Positions 30,352-38,183 of a stretch of DNA of 64,000 nucleotides are shown here, one piece after another. The number at the start of each line of letters is the position of its first letter. The stretch's first letter is position 1. The position numbers and the translations under genes were made by a program. This DNA is from Aquabacterium fontiphilum (GTDB taxonomy: Bacteria > Pseudomonadota > Gammaproteobacteria > Burkholderiales > Burkholderiaceae_C): NCBI RefSeq assembly GCF_009909205.1, contig NZ_JAAAPN010000007.1, positions 62,001-126,000 of the forward strand, given 5' to 3'. Below the pieces are notes generated by a model. That model did no database searches. It saw only the letters and a list, made by a program, of their open reading frames with translations, and was not told where the DNA came from.

Positions 30352-31287
30352 TCAGGCAAGCGGGGTGGGAACCACCTGAGGGCGCAAGCGCTGGATGGTA
30401 GCCGGGTCGCACAGGGCGGTGCCTTGCGCAGCCAGCGCGGCGGCCGAGGCGGCCATGGCCAGCGCAAACGCGTCGCGCAGCGGCTGGCCTTGAGACAAGC
30501 CCCAGACCAGGCCGGCCACAAAGCTGTCGCCCGCGCCGATGGTGCTGTGAACAGCCACGGGCAGCGCAGGTGCAGACCAGGCCTCATCGGCACTGACCAG
30601 CATGGCGCCGGCCTCGCCCAGCGAGAGCGCAACCGCTTCGGCGCTGCCTTGTGCGATCAGTTGACGGCAGGCCTGCAGCCGCTCAGCCGGTGTGGTCAGC
30701 GCCTGCCCGGTCAGTTCCCGCAGCTCACGCAGGCTGGGCTTGAACAGGAAGACGCCAGCATCCAACGCAGCCCGCAAGGCTGGTCCCGAAGAGTCCAGCA
30801 CCAGACGCGTCCCCTGCGCTCGACAGGGCTCGGCCAGCATGGCGTAGGCCTCATCCGGCATGCCTGGGCACAGGCTGCCCGATGCCACGAGGTAGGCAGG
30901 CGCATTGGCCAGGCAGGCGTCCAGGCAGGCCTGCCACTCCTGCGCGCGCAGCGTGGGGCCGGGCAACACGAAGCGGTATTCGTCGCCCGTTTCGGTGGCC
31001 ATGGCAGAAAAGCTCTCGCGTGTGTCCTGCGAGGTCGGCACCACGTGCATGGGCACGCCCTCTTTCTGCAGCAGCCGCACCAGTGTGGCACCCGTGGGGC
31101 CCCCTGAGGGGAACACCGCCCGCACCTCCGCACCCAGCCGCTTGAGCACCCGCGCCACGTTGATGCCGCCGCCACCCGGGTGCATGACCGGCTCGCTGCA
31201 GCGCAGCTTGTGGGAGGGCTCGATGCGTGGCACCGTGGTCGAGATGTCGAGTGCCGGATTGAAGGTCAGGGTGAGGATGGCGGTCAT
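30352..31287 (-). CDS. PfkB-family hexose-phosphate kinase
   Basis: The 311-residue ribokinase-fold enzyme begins with TLTFNPALD, typical of 1-phosphofructokinase, tagatose-6-phosphate kinase and 6-phosphofructokinase II. The GGGGINVARVLKRLG segment binds the sugar phosphate and the C-terminal TIGAGDSFVAG holds the catalytic Asp. Which sugar phosphate it uses cannot be decided. It precedes serB by 34 bases and may share its transcript. Confidence 0.85.
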   Translation of the reverse strand: MTAILTLTFNPALDISTTVPRIEPSHKLRCSEPVMHPGGGGINVARVLKRLGAEVRAVFPSGGPTGATLVRLLQKEGVPMHVVPTSQDTRESFSAMATETGDEYRFVLPGPTLRAQEWQACLDACLANAPAYLVASGSLCPGMPDEAYAMLAEPCRAQGTRLVLDSSGPALRAALDAGVFLFKPSLRELRELTGQALTTPAERLQACRQLIAQGSAEAVALSLGEAGAMLVSADEAWSAPALPVAVHSTIGAGDSFVAGLVWGLSQGQPLRDAFALAMAASAAALAAQGTALCDPATIQRLRPQVVPTPLA

Positions 31288-31343
31288 GCGGGGCTCTTTC
31301 ATGACCAGCATGCCACGCCGGGGTGATGTGGTGCAATGCGGGC

Positions 31344-32030
31344 ATGAGCCGATCCCTCGCCCGTGCAGCGTTTGCGCAGCACATCGTCGACCTGATGCGC
31401 GCCTTTGCCAGCGTGCAGGCGCGCGCGATGTTCGGCGGCCACGGGCTCTACCGCGATGGGCTGATGTTTGCGCTGCTGCTCGACGAGCGCCTGTACCTCA
31501 AGGTGGATGACGACAACCAGGCGCTGTTTGACGCCCAGGGCCTGCCGCCCTTCACCTACGTGACCAAGGATGGCAAGACCGGTAGCCTGCGCTACCACGA
31601 GGCGCCGCCGGACGCGTTTGAAGACCCGCAGATCATGGCGCAATGGGCGCGTGTGGGGTTTGAGGCGGCCGTGCGCGCGAACGCGAAAGCGACGTCGAAA
31701 AAGGCAGGGCGTCGGCTTGCAGCCAGCGGCAGCAAGGCCCGGGCTACGCGATCAACCACAGCGGGCGCCGCATTGGCCGAGCTTCGCAACCTGGGGCCGG
31801 CCAGCGCCGCCATGCTGCTGAACGCGGGCATCCGCACGCCGGCTCAACTGCGCAAACTGGGCGCCGTGCGCGCGTTCGACCAAGTCCGGCAGCGCGAGCC
31901 GAAAGCCTCGCTCAACCTGCTTTGGGCCATCGAAGGCGCGCTAAGCGACCGCCCTTGGCAGGAGGTGGCCGAAGCCGACCGGGCCAGTCTGTTGATGGCG
32001 CTGGAGGATTTGAAGCTGTTGCGAGGGTGA
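31344..32030 (+). CDS. TfoX/Sxy-family protein
   Basis: The 228-residue product joins a TfoX N-terminal domain (residues about 14-105: ARAMFGGHGLYRDGLMFALL) to a TfoX C-terminal helix-hairpin-helix-like domain (about 135-228: LRNLGPASAAMLLNAGI) through a basic Ala/Lys/Arg linker. In gamma-proteobacteria such proteins activate competence genes; the role in betaproteobacteria is inferred. It is the last core gene before the attC array, whose left end is about 40 bases downstream. Confidence 0.86.
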   Translation: MSRSLARAAFAQHIVDLMRAFASVQARAMFGGHGLYRDGLMFALLLDERLYLKVDDDNQALFDAQGLPPFTYVTKDGKTGSLRYHEAPPDAFEDPQIMAQWARVGFEAAVRANAKATSKKAGRRLAASGSKARATRSTTAGAALAELRNLGPASAAMLLNAGIRTPAQLRKLGAVRAFDQVRQREPKASLNLLWAIEGALSDRPWQEVAEADRASLLMALEDLKLLRG

Positions 32031-32068
32031 GGGCGCTCTCTGCGAGGTTGTCCATCAGCTTCAGACAA

Positions 32069-32100
32069 GGTTCGTGTCCGCGTTGACCTGATAGTCAGGC
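32069..32100 (-). repeat. Truncated attC, left end of array
   Basis: Only the first half of an attC remains. On the plus strand it reads GTCCGCGTTGACCTG followed by a decayed core GTCAGGC in place of GTTAGGC. It belongs to the same sequence family as the sites at 36819 and 42733. The partner half with the crossover point is missing. Confidence 0.75.
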
Positions 32101-32158
32101 TTGGGCGTGGAGTGGAAAGTGTTGCGGCACACGAAATGCTGATTTTCTTGTGAGCGTC

Positions 32159-32662
32159 CTAGTTCGATCGACTTGATTTAGCTAGAGCACGCCTTAGCCA
32201 GATGACAGCCAAGCCAATGATGCCCAGGGAGACACAAAGCAGGTGAAGGTGGTCCAGGGAGACGATTCGGTAAAGACCATTGCTGGCACTAAAGGGGCTA
32301 AATGGTGCAATGTCGCTGTGCATGATGCTGTCGAGCGCCACGTGGGTGTACGCGCCGAGAAATGCGCCGACCGCCACTTGCTTTACTCCCAGTGAGCGCC
32401 ATCCAAAGAGATCGGGGAGCCAAAAGCGAGATGCAAACCAGCGAAGTGCAAGGAACATGGTGATCGCACCCAACGCGGCTAAGGTTGCTCCTGCGTATGT
32501 GTGCAGGAAGGCGTGAACTGGGTTTCTGTGGTGGACCAAGTTATAGAGCGATTCCAAATCGATAAGCACATTGGTTGCACAAAACGATAGGAAGCTGACA
32601 GTTCGAGGCGACGCAGCATGTAGTGCAGCGCCCAGCCCAAAATGGAATGGAGTAATCGGCAT
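32159..32662 (-). CDS. Cassette 12: YdjM-like membrane metal-dependent hydrolase
   Basis: The 167-residue protein begins MPITPFHFGLG and has about four hydrophobic segments. Its His/Asp-rich segments (YNLVHHRNPVHAFLHT and AYTHVALDSIMHSD) match the family of putative membrane-bound metal-dependent hydrolases that includes YdjM. The reaction is not known. The ATG lies only 11 bases after the cassette junction at 32674-32680, leaving no room for a strong leader. It is the last cassette and its own attC is truncated. Confidence 0.72.
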   Translation of the reverse strand: MPITPFHFGLGAALHAASPRTVSFLSFCATNVLIDLESLYNLVHHRNPVHAFLHTYAGATLAALGAITMFLALRWFASRFWLPDLFGWRSLGVKQVAVGAFLGAYTHVALDSIMHSDIAPFSPFSASNGLYRIVSLDHLHLLCVSLGIIGLAVIWLRRALAKSSRSN

Positions 32663-32673
32663 ACGTTGTTGAG

Positions 32674-32790
32674 GTCTAACACCGAGTTCACCGGCGCCGG
32701 AGCCCGTAATGGCGGAGGGCACAAGAACCGGCCCTGAAAATGTTAAAGGCGTGGCCGGTTTTTGCGTCCGCGTGCAACGCCGAGTTAGGC
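32674..32790 (-). repeat. attC of cassette 11
   Basis: A 117-base site with outer ends GTCTAAC (32674-32680) and GTTAGGC (32784-32790). Inner boxes are CCGGCGCCGG near the left end and GCGTCCGCG near the right. The centre pairs CGGCC with GGCCGG, giving the usual long single-strand hairpin. Confidence 0.92.
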
Positions 32791-32870
32791 TGAGGCGCGG
32801 AGTGGAAGGTTTGAAAAGTACGCATAGCCCGAATTTTTTGGGTGTTGCACTTCACGTGTCAATCCGCGCT
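32791..32870 (-). repeat. Conserved attC-flanking hairpin, copy B
   Basis: On the plus strand GCGCGGA (32795-32801) pairs with TCCGCGC (32863-32869), TTGA (32811-32814) with TCAA (32859-32862), and AAGTACGCA imperfectly with TGCACTT (32846-32852). Copies occur beside three other attC sites, with compensatory changes. It lies after the stop codon of cassette 11. Confidence 0.7.
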
Positions 32871-32914
32871 GGGGCGCGAAGGCACGGCGTTTCTGTTTCA
32901 TAGACGGACTGGGA

Positions 32915-33316
32915 CTAGTTACTATGCAGGAGCCAAACCATTAAGGGAATGAAGCATAAGCATACGAGGCCGTAAGTTAGATAATTTCCTGTGCGGGGAT
33001 CGAAGTCAGGCCAGATCTTGCGCCATTGCTTACGCATGAGCAATCGACCCATGCCAATGTCGAAGGCAGCCATGAACAGCGCTAAGCCGATGCCTAAGGC
33101 CAGATGCGCTAATGGCGTGTGCAGACCGATGCTCGGCACCTGAAACAGGCAAATTCCAAAGGCAAGAACGGTTCCGGTCACTGCACTGAGTTTGATTGCT
33201 CTTTCCTTGCCGATGCAAGGCGTAACAAGTGCGGTCCTGGCAATGCCGTGCAAAGTCTCGGCGGAGGCGAGTAGCAAGCAAAGTGAGCCGATACGGACCA
33301 GAGTTTCGAGGTTCAT
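32915..33316 (-). CDS. Cassette 11: small membrane protein of unknown function
   Basis: The 133-residue protein has four predicted hydrophobic helices (about residues 8-25, 47-65, 70-93 and 115-130) and a short charged loop RKQWRKIWPDFDPRTGN before the last. I do not recognise the family. ATG at 33316 (MNLETLV) is preferred; the frame runs back through attC sequence to 33400, which is artefactual. A hairpin element and then attC follow it. Confidence 0.65.
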   Translation of the reverse strand: MNLETLVRIGSLCLLLASAETLHGIARTALVTPCIGKERAIKLSAVTGTVLAFGICLFQVPSIGLHTPLAHLALGIGLALFMAAFDIGMGRLLMRKQWRKIWPDFDPRTGNYLTYGLVCLCFIPLMVWLLHSN

Positions 33317-33334
33317 CAACGCACAGCAGATGGG

Positions 33335-33454
33335 GCCTAACGCCCAAGGTAAGCGGCGCCGGAAGGAGCGCAGCGGGTGGAGGGTACCAACAAAGCCCAT
33401 GAAAATGGCGAAGCCATGGGCTTTGTTGGCGTCCGCTTGACCGCCGAGTTAGGC
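33335..33454 (-). repeat. attC of cassette 10
   Basis: A 120-base site with ends GCCTAAC (33335-33341) and GTTAGGC (33448-33454), inner boxes GCGGCGCCGG and GGCGTCCGCTTGA, and a central stem made by AAAGCCCATG and CATGGGCTTT. It differs from the site at 40370-40489 at only about five positions. The stop codon of the preceding gene lies in its first core (GCC-TAA-C). Confidence 0.94.
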
Positions 33455-34564
33455 AACGTTGATGCCAAGCTGCGCCTCCAGTTTACAAATATCATCGTTA
33501 ATTCGTGCGAATGCTACCGAAGTCGCTTGGCGCCTAGCATCGCTGCCGATTTTCGCTCGCATGGAGTAATTTAGGTAAGACGCGTGAAGAGTCGGTCCAT
33601 CACGACCCCAGCAACATTTATAGAAATCTGCCAACGCATCGTACTGAGACTGCTCCTCACGTGCGAGGAGAGCTTTAGCGATGGCGCGAACTGCCACATC
33701 AAGCGACCAAAGACTCCAAGACGCCTCGTTGGGGGTGGACGAATACTTGCCGAATTGCTGAACTAGGCATATATCCCAGGTGGCGTTCCTTAAACCCCTT
33801 CTTAGTTTTTCCGTCGAAGGTGAGTTGATGCCTTTTAGCATTTGACCTTTTGGAGGCTGATGCGATGCGGACGCAATGCAATATAAAGATGCTGCCGCAT
33901 TATAGAAAGACTCCTCGGCCTGCCAGCGGTGAAACTCAAGGGCGGCATCAAGAGGAGGGAGCCCTCCGCGTCTAAGTGCTGCAATCTTTAGCACGTACAG
34001 GTAGTTAGGTCGCCATAACGTCAGTCGCTTCTCAAAGTTCGACTCTATTGATGGCGTGAGTACGGAAGGGTCTGATCGGATATCAGACAAGTGATCCTGC
34101 GGGATTTGGTCTGCGCGACCAAGGGCCACATCGATAAAAAATGCTGGGTCTGCGTTGTCGGCTATCCTGAAGTTGGAGTAATCCTCTAGTGCAGCCGAGT
34201 TTCCTTGTGTTGACCCATATTCATAAAGCGCCATTGATGGCTCGATAAGAATGTCGGCTAGTATGCAGAATGCTGCGCAAGCGCATGCAATGCGGGTACT
34301 TTTGGTTGATTCTATGGAGCCCACGAGGCGCTTCCCCGAGGCCAACTCAGCCAGAGGTGAAAGCAGATTTCTATCAAACAGTGCTTTGAATTCCACACCC
34401 CCGATTCTTCCGGCAGAAAGGTACTCCGAGAGATCAAATGAATAACTGTCCTCGTAGTTTCCTGTTACGAGTGGGGATGCTTCATTTAATAAATTCCGAA
34501 GTGCCATGTAGTCCTCTGGCGTAATCGGTACCCATACTGCTCCAGTGATGTTTTCATCGCTCAT
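33449..34564 (-). CDS. Cassette 10: protein of unknown function
   Basis: The 371-residue soluble protein is Ala-, Ser- and Leu-rich with long helical stretches; no signal peptide or membrane helix is evident and I recognise no motif. Its stop codon TAA is supplied by the attC core, so the last residues (GINVA) depend on that site. ATG at 34564 is eight bases from the cassette junction; a GTG at 34582 is inside the neighbouring attC. One of the largest genes in the array. Confidence 0.68.
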   Translation of the reverse strand: MSDENITGAVWVPITPEDYMALRNLLNEASPLVTGNYEDSYSFDLSEYLSAGRIGGVEFKALFDRNLLSPLAELASGKRLVGSIESTKSTRIACACAAFCILADILIEPSMALYEYGSTQGNSAALEDYSNFRIADNADPAFFIDVALGRADQIPQDHLSDIRSDPSVLTPSIESNFEKRLTLWRPNYLYVLKIAALRRGGLPPLDAALEFHRWQAEESFYNAAASLYCIASASHQPPKGQMLKGINSPSTEKLRRGLRNATWDICLVQQFGKYSSTPNEASWSLWSLDVAVRAIAKALLAREEQSQYDALADFYKCCWGRDGPTLHASYLNYSMRAKIGSDARRQATSVAFARINDDICKLEAQLGINVA

Positions 34565-34570
34565 GTAGTT

Positions 34571-34639
34571 GCCTAACGCCACGTTAACAGACGGCTGCCA
34601 GCGAAGCTGGTAGACGTCCTGTTGAACAACATGTTAGGC
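34571..34639 (-). repeat. attC of cassette 9, short type
   Basis: A 69-base site with ends GCCTAAC (34571-34577) and GTTAGGC (34633-34639). Inner arms GTTAACAG and CTGTTGAAC pair, with GCCAGC-GAA-GCTGG at the tip. It is closely related only to the other short site at 38037-38106. Confidence 0.92.
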
Positions 34640-34640
34640 G

Positions 34641-35549
34641 TCATAGCTTGGACTTGCCCGTGATGGCATCGATGTAGATGAGGCCCTTCGTTTGGGCTGC
34701 TTTGATTTTGCGATCCAGCATCTGTGAAAAAGTCATTAGTCCTTCCAAGACTACGATCAAGTCTGCACCATCTATAAACACAGTCTTTATTGCTTTGCCA
34801 GCTACCAGCGATCCAACAACATGCTCGCTATAGCCGTGGATCGAAAAGAAGAGGCCGCGCCCATACATCTTTCCCTCGATCTTGCCTGCGAACTGATAGA
34901 CCGCCTCGTTCGCCGCACTCTTGTCCTGCCACTTCGCCTCGATGATGTAGTGCTCGCCGTCGTACTTGACCGACCCGTCGATCTGTTCACCGTTCACACG
35001 GAACGGTTCCGTGACATCTAGCGAATTGAGTTTGGCTAGCTCTTGAAGAATTTCTTCCAGTGCATAACCACGTTTCGCTCCCGCAGTTTCTCCTTGAAGT
35101 AGGGAGATAAAGCGGGCCTTCAGATTAGGGAGAGTGACCGCCGGAGATCTGGCTGCTGCTTCTTTCCGCTCCCGTTCTTTGCGCTGTTCCTGTATTTTGT
35201 GATCGCGAATCTCTTGCAGGATCTTTAGCTGAGCAATTGAGCGTTCTGCTTCTGATCTGTCCAACTTCTTTAGTTTGTCGAAGTAGTAGGAATCAAACTG
35301 CTTCCAGTTGAGCAGCGATTGAAGCATTGCCCGGAACTGGCCAAGACCTTCATCAGGTTTCGCGGACAAATGATCGAACATGGCATCGACGATTGCGTAG
35401 CGATGCATGGTCTTGTAGTCACCAAGCGCTCGAATGTCCGACTTTGTGCAACTGTTGTTCTCGAAGAACGAGACGATGTCGTCCTTTGGCCATAGCACCT
35501 TCAGGATGCACTCGCGCATGCACAGCTTGATATCACTAGGGAACGTCAT
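34641..35549 (-). CDS. Cassette 9: Mrr-like restriction endonuclease with N-terminal helical domain
   Basis: The 302-residue protein has an unassigned helical domain (about 1-105), a charged coiled-coil linker (about 106-132, many Arg, Lys and Glu), and a C-terminal PD-(D/E)xK nuclease domain. Catalytic-looking residues are Glu165/166 in GYALEEIL, Asp191 in EQIDGSV, and Glu204-x-Lys206 in IIEAKW, as in Mrr-type enzymes. It probably cuts foreign or modified DNA. No methyltransferase or helicase partner is adjacent, so it may act alone. Confidence 0.8.
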   Translation of the reverse strand: MTFPSDIKLCMRECILKVLWPKDDIVSFFENNSCTKSDIRALGDYKTMHRYAIVDAMFDHLSAKPDEGLGQFRAMLQSLLNWKQFDSYYFDKLKKLDRSEAERSIAQLKILQEIRDHKIQEQRKERERKEAAARSPAVTLPNLKARFISLLQGETAGAKRGYALEEILQELAKLNSLDVTEPFRVNGEQIDGSVKYDGEHYIIEAKWQDKSAANEAVYQFAGKIEGKMYGRGLFFSIHGYSEHVVGSLVAGKAIKTVFIDGADLIVVLEGLMTFSQMLDRKIKAAQTKGLIYIDAITGKSKL

Positions 35550-35565
35550 AGAGCATGATTCTGAG

Positions 35566-35682
35566 GCCTAACGCCCAAGTTAAGCGGCGCCGGAGCCCGA
35601 TAAGGCGTAGGGTGCCAACACTGGCCATGAAAATGGCGAAGCCATGGCCAGTGTTGGCGTCCGCTTGAACGCCCAGTTAGGC
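35566..35682 (-). repeat. attC of cassette 8
   Basis: A 117-base site with ends GCCTAAC (35566-35572) and GTTAGGC (35676-35682), inner boxes TTAAGCGGCGCC and GGCGTCCGCTTGAA, and a centre pairing CAACACTGGCCATG with CATGGCCAGTGTTG. Confidence 0.94.
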
Positions 35683-35743
35683 TGGTGATAAATGCAAAAA
35701 TATTGCATTTGCTTGATTCGTCAACTTAGGCTTTTTTTAGAAA

Positions 35744-36775
35744 TCATGCTTCATGCAGCATACGTTCAAGTGCATGGAGAATCATTCTTGGCACCTCTCG
35801 AACAAGCCTGAAGTCTTCCTCATTGTCGACCAGGAATTTTTCTATGTAGGGGTTGTGGGTGCTAACCATAAGGAGTTCTTCAAACTCGCCTATGACACGC
35901 TTTTTCGCTGCGGGTGTCTTGGCGGCCTGCAACTTCGCCAGAAGAACATTCCCTTCATCGTAGATCCATGGCGTTATTTCTCGTAGCAAGCTTAGGCCGA
36001 CACGAATGCCAAGTGATGGACTTTTCGAGCCGAACATTAGTTCCTCCATCATTCCGGGATGAAAGCGACGACGGCGCTTCATGGAGCGGGAGGCTTCGCT
36101 GCGCTCAATTCTCGAGGGAAGATCTTGGAACATGATCTTGATTTCTTCGAAAAGCTTCGCAGAAGAGTTTTCGATTTCGTCGATGTTCTGGCGCTTTGAT
36201 GCGTGAGGCTGCGGCGAGCCAGCAGACAAAGTGCTGAGAATGCCATCAACGGTAGTTTTGAACTTCCCTACTTGGAAGCGAATCGTGTCCCGGTCGGGCT
36301 CAGACCCAGGGATTCGATTCACTAGTTGAAACACCAGCTTCGTTAAAGAGTCTTCGTCGTCTCCGCAGTTCTGAAACTGCGCAAATGGCCCTGTGGAAAC
36401 GTTCTTGAGCTCGATTCCGAGCGCAACTCCCAGGATGGGCGTGTCCAGCTTTCCCTTGGCCATGCCTGCCTCAAAGAGGATCCATGGCCGGTTAACGCTG
36501 CGGTCAGTTAACAGGCACACAACATCAGACGCAGACTGAATGTTTTTGATGATCTCTGGATACCACTCAACCCCGTACTCAATCCCCTGATTGCCTCGTC
36601 TGTCCGAGGTGCGAAAAGATTTAAGTACACCTGCACTTACGCTCTTGAGTAGATTGCTAAAGGCTTCCGCTAATTCAGCATCCCGAGTGTCGTGGCTAAT
36701 AAATACCAGCGGGTTGGCGGCTTTGGTAAGGGGGGTGTCAATGACGTCTTTTTCTTCTGCCAAGTTGTTCTCCAC
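35744..36775 (-). CDS. Cassette 8: TIR-domain protein
   Basis: The 343-residue protein has an N-terminal TIR domain (about 22-150): PLVFISHDTRD on strand A, and WILFEAGMAKGK with Glu102 at the position of the catalytic Glu of NAD-cleaving TIR enzymes. The remaining two thirds are helical and charged, including a MKRRRR patch around residue 230, and may sense or oligomerise. It starts with GTG (VENNLAEE) with no clear ribosome-binding site. Bacterial TIR proteins commonly deplete NAD in anti-phage defence. No Thoeris or nucleotide-cyclase partner lies next to it. Confidence 0.82.
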   Translation of the reverse strand: MENNLAEEKDVIDTPLTKAANPLVFISHDTRDAELAEAFSNLLKSVSAGVLKSFRTSDRRGNQGIEYGVEWYPEIIKNIQSASDVVCLLTDRSVNRPWILFEAGMAKGKLDTPILGVALGIELKNVSTGPFAQFQNCGDDEDSLTKLVFQLVNRIPGSEPDRDTIRFQVGKFKTTVDGILSTLSAGSPQPHASKRQNIDEIENSSAKLFEEIKIMFQDLPSRIERSEASRSMKRRRRFHPGMMEELMFGSKSPSLGIRVGLSLLREITPWIYDEGNVLLAKLQAAKTPAAKKRVIGEFEELLMVSTHNPYIEKFLVDNEEDFRLVREVPRMILHALERMLHEA

Positions 36776-36818
36776 AAAAGTTGTGGTTGGGGGTGGCTCT
36801 CGAATGGTTCGCCATGAA

Positions 36819-36936
36819 GCCTAACTACCAAGGTAACCGGCGCCGGAGCCCGCCAGGGCGGAGGGCACAAGCAAGGGTCATGAAAATGCCGAAGGCATGG
36901 CCCTTGGTTGCGTCCGCGTTGACCTGACAGTTAGGC
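36819..36936 (-). repeat. attC of cassette 7
   Basis: A 118-base site with ends GCCTAAC (36819-36825) and GTTAGGC (36930-36936), inner boxes ACCGGCGCCGG and GCGTCCGCGTTGA. It differs from the site at 42733-42850 at only two positions. Confidence 0.94.
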
Positions 36937-37015
36937 TGGGGCGCGAAGTGGAAGGTTTTCATAATGCGTAAGCCTGCACTTTTGAGTGTCGCATTTCGTG
37001 TTTGAAAACGCACGC
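36937..37015 (-). repeat. Conserved attC-flanking hairpin, copy C
   Basis: Plus-strand TTTTCA (36956-36961) pairs with TGAAAA (37003-37008), and AATGCG (36963-36968) with CGCATT (36990-36995); CACT and AGTG close the tip. Relative to copies B and E the outer pair is swapped (TTCA/TGAA instead of TTGA/TCAA), a compensatory change. Confidence 0.7.
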
Positions 37016-37063
37016 ACCACGGATATTAGTTTTAGGTGTTGCTACACATTTTTGAGCCACGCA

Positions 37064-38026
37064 TTACTCTGAAAGACCATCGTAGTTGGATGCAAATGAC
37101 TCTTGCGCTAATGCATAGCCGAATGCCTTTGAATGTTCAACCGTGTAACCTTGGGTAGGCAATAAGTTCGTGAGGATGTCTTGCTTATACTGAGGCATTC
37201 TTGGATCAAAGCAAATAGAATCTATGAAGTCATGAGGGATTTCAGCGAAGATGTAGTCTTCCAGTTCACCAGCCTGAGCCGATTCGAAGAGGTTTTGAAG
37301 AGGATTATTTCTTTTGAGCCACACTTCATGAGGGAGATCGTTGCGGACGCCGGCATAAAGCACGCCACGAACTTCGCGTTCGTGGCTGAAGGCGGCGTCT
37401 TTTAAGAAAACACCATCACCATTTGCGGCGCTGTTAGCCTGAAATTCAAGATAGTCAGCGCGAAACTTGGTAGGGTCAGAAAGATACGTGGGATCTGCGC
37501 TAGCTTTTTCCATTGTTGCATTGTGGGATTTGCTGTAGCGCTCACGGATGACGTCTCTTAGCGTAAAGTAGTTTACATACCTCACCGGTTTTACTTGGTA
37601 GTGCCAGGCAATCGGAGCTCTCGTCCCATGCTCGTGGGCATGATTTGTCCAACTCCTCTGGCTCAGGCACTTATTCAGAGCATCGCATAGCTTGCCTGCA
37701 GTCGTGCTGACGCGAATGCCGGATTTATCAGAAGAATATAGAGACCACATTGCTATGCTGTCCGGCTCGGTAGTCCAGCATGTGGCATAGTGATTTTCTC
37801 TTGTAAGGGCGTGCTCCTTCTCTATTTCTGCTCTATCGATGTACTTTTGTCGAAAAATGGTGTTGTCTTGCATTACTAAGATGCTACCAACGCCCTCGTT
37901 TTTATCCTCAAAGGTGGCGAACTTCGATAGACGAATTCTTCTTCGTCCTGCTATTTCGTAAAAATCGAATAAAGACACAAACCGGAATAATCTTGTTTTG
38001 GGATCAAGGGGTGAGGCAACAGACAT
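37064..38026 (-). CDS. Cassette 7: DUF2971-like protein
   Basis: The 320-residue protein has DUF2971 hallmarks: an N-terminal LFRFVSLFDF, then CWTTEPDSIAMWSLYSSDKSGIRV, and a later AFSHEREVRGVLY. Proteins of this type are frequent in genomic islands and defence-rich regions, but no activity is established to my knowledge. The ATG at 38026 lies 11 bases from the neighbouring attC. Its 3' side carries the conserved hairpin before attC. Confidence 0.74.
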   Translation of the reverse strand: MSVASPLDPKTRLFRFVSLFDFYEIAGRRRIRLSKFATFEDKNEGVGSILVMQDNTIFRQKYIDRAEIEKEHALTRENHYATCWTTEPDSIAMWSLYSSDKSGIRVSTTAGKLCDALNKCLSQRSWTNHAHEHGTRAPIAWHYQVKPVRYVNYFTLRDVIRERYSKSHNATMEKASADPTYLSDPTKFRADYLEFQANSAANGDGVFLKDAAFSHEREVRGVLYAGVRNDLPHEVWLKRNNPLQNLFESAQAGELEDYIFAEIPHDFIDSICFDPRMPQYKQDILTNLLPTQGYTVEHSKAFGYALAQESFASNYDGLSE

Positions 38027-38036
38027 GGTTTAATGG

Positions 38037-38106
38037 GCCTAACGCCCGCGTTAACAGGCGACTGCCGGCGGAGCCGGTAGACGTCCTGTTGAACAACCGG
38101 TTAGGC
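38037..38106 (-). repeat. attC of cassette 6, short type
   Basis: A 70-base site with ends GCCTAAC (38037-38043) and GTTAGGC (38100-38106); arms GTTAACAGG and CCTGTTGAAC pair and the tip is CCGGC-GGA-GCCGG. Related to the site at 34571-34639. Confidence 0.92.
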
Positions 38107-38183
38107 ATCGGCCGGAATGATCGGACGCAATTAAAGCGTAATCAAGTGCCATATTTGATGATTATCTGATTTCTCACGTCGGC

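Noticed and set aside
36776-36870. Small frames in the array starting with PPPWRAPAPV-like peptides (also near 32722 and 42784)
   Set aside because: These residues are translation of attC sites and recur in unrelated cassettes, so they are not protein N-termini.
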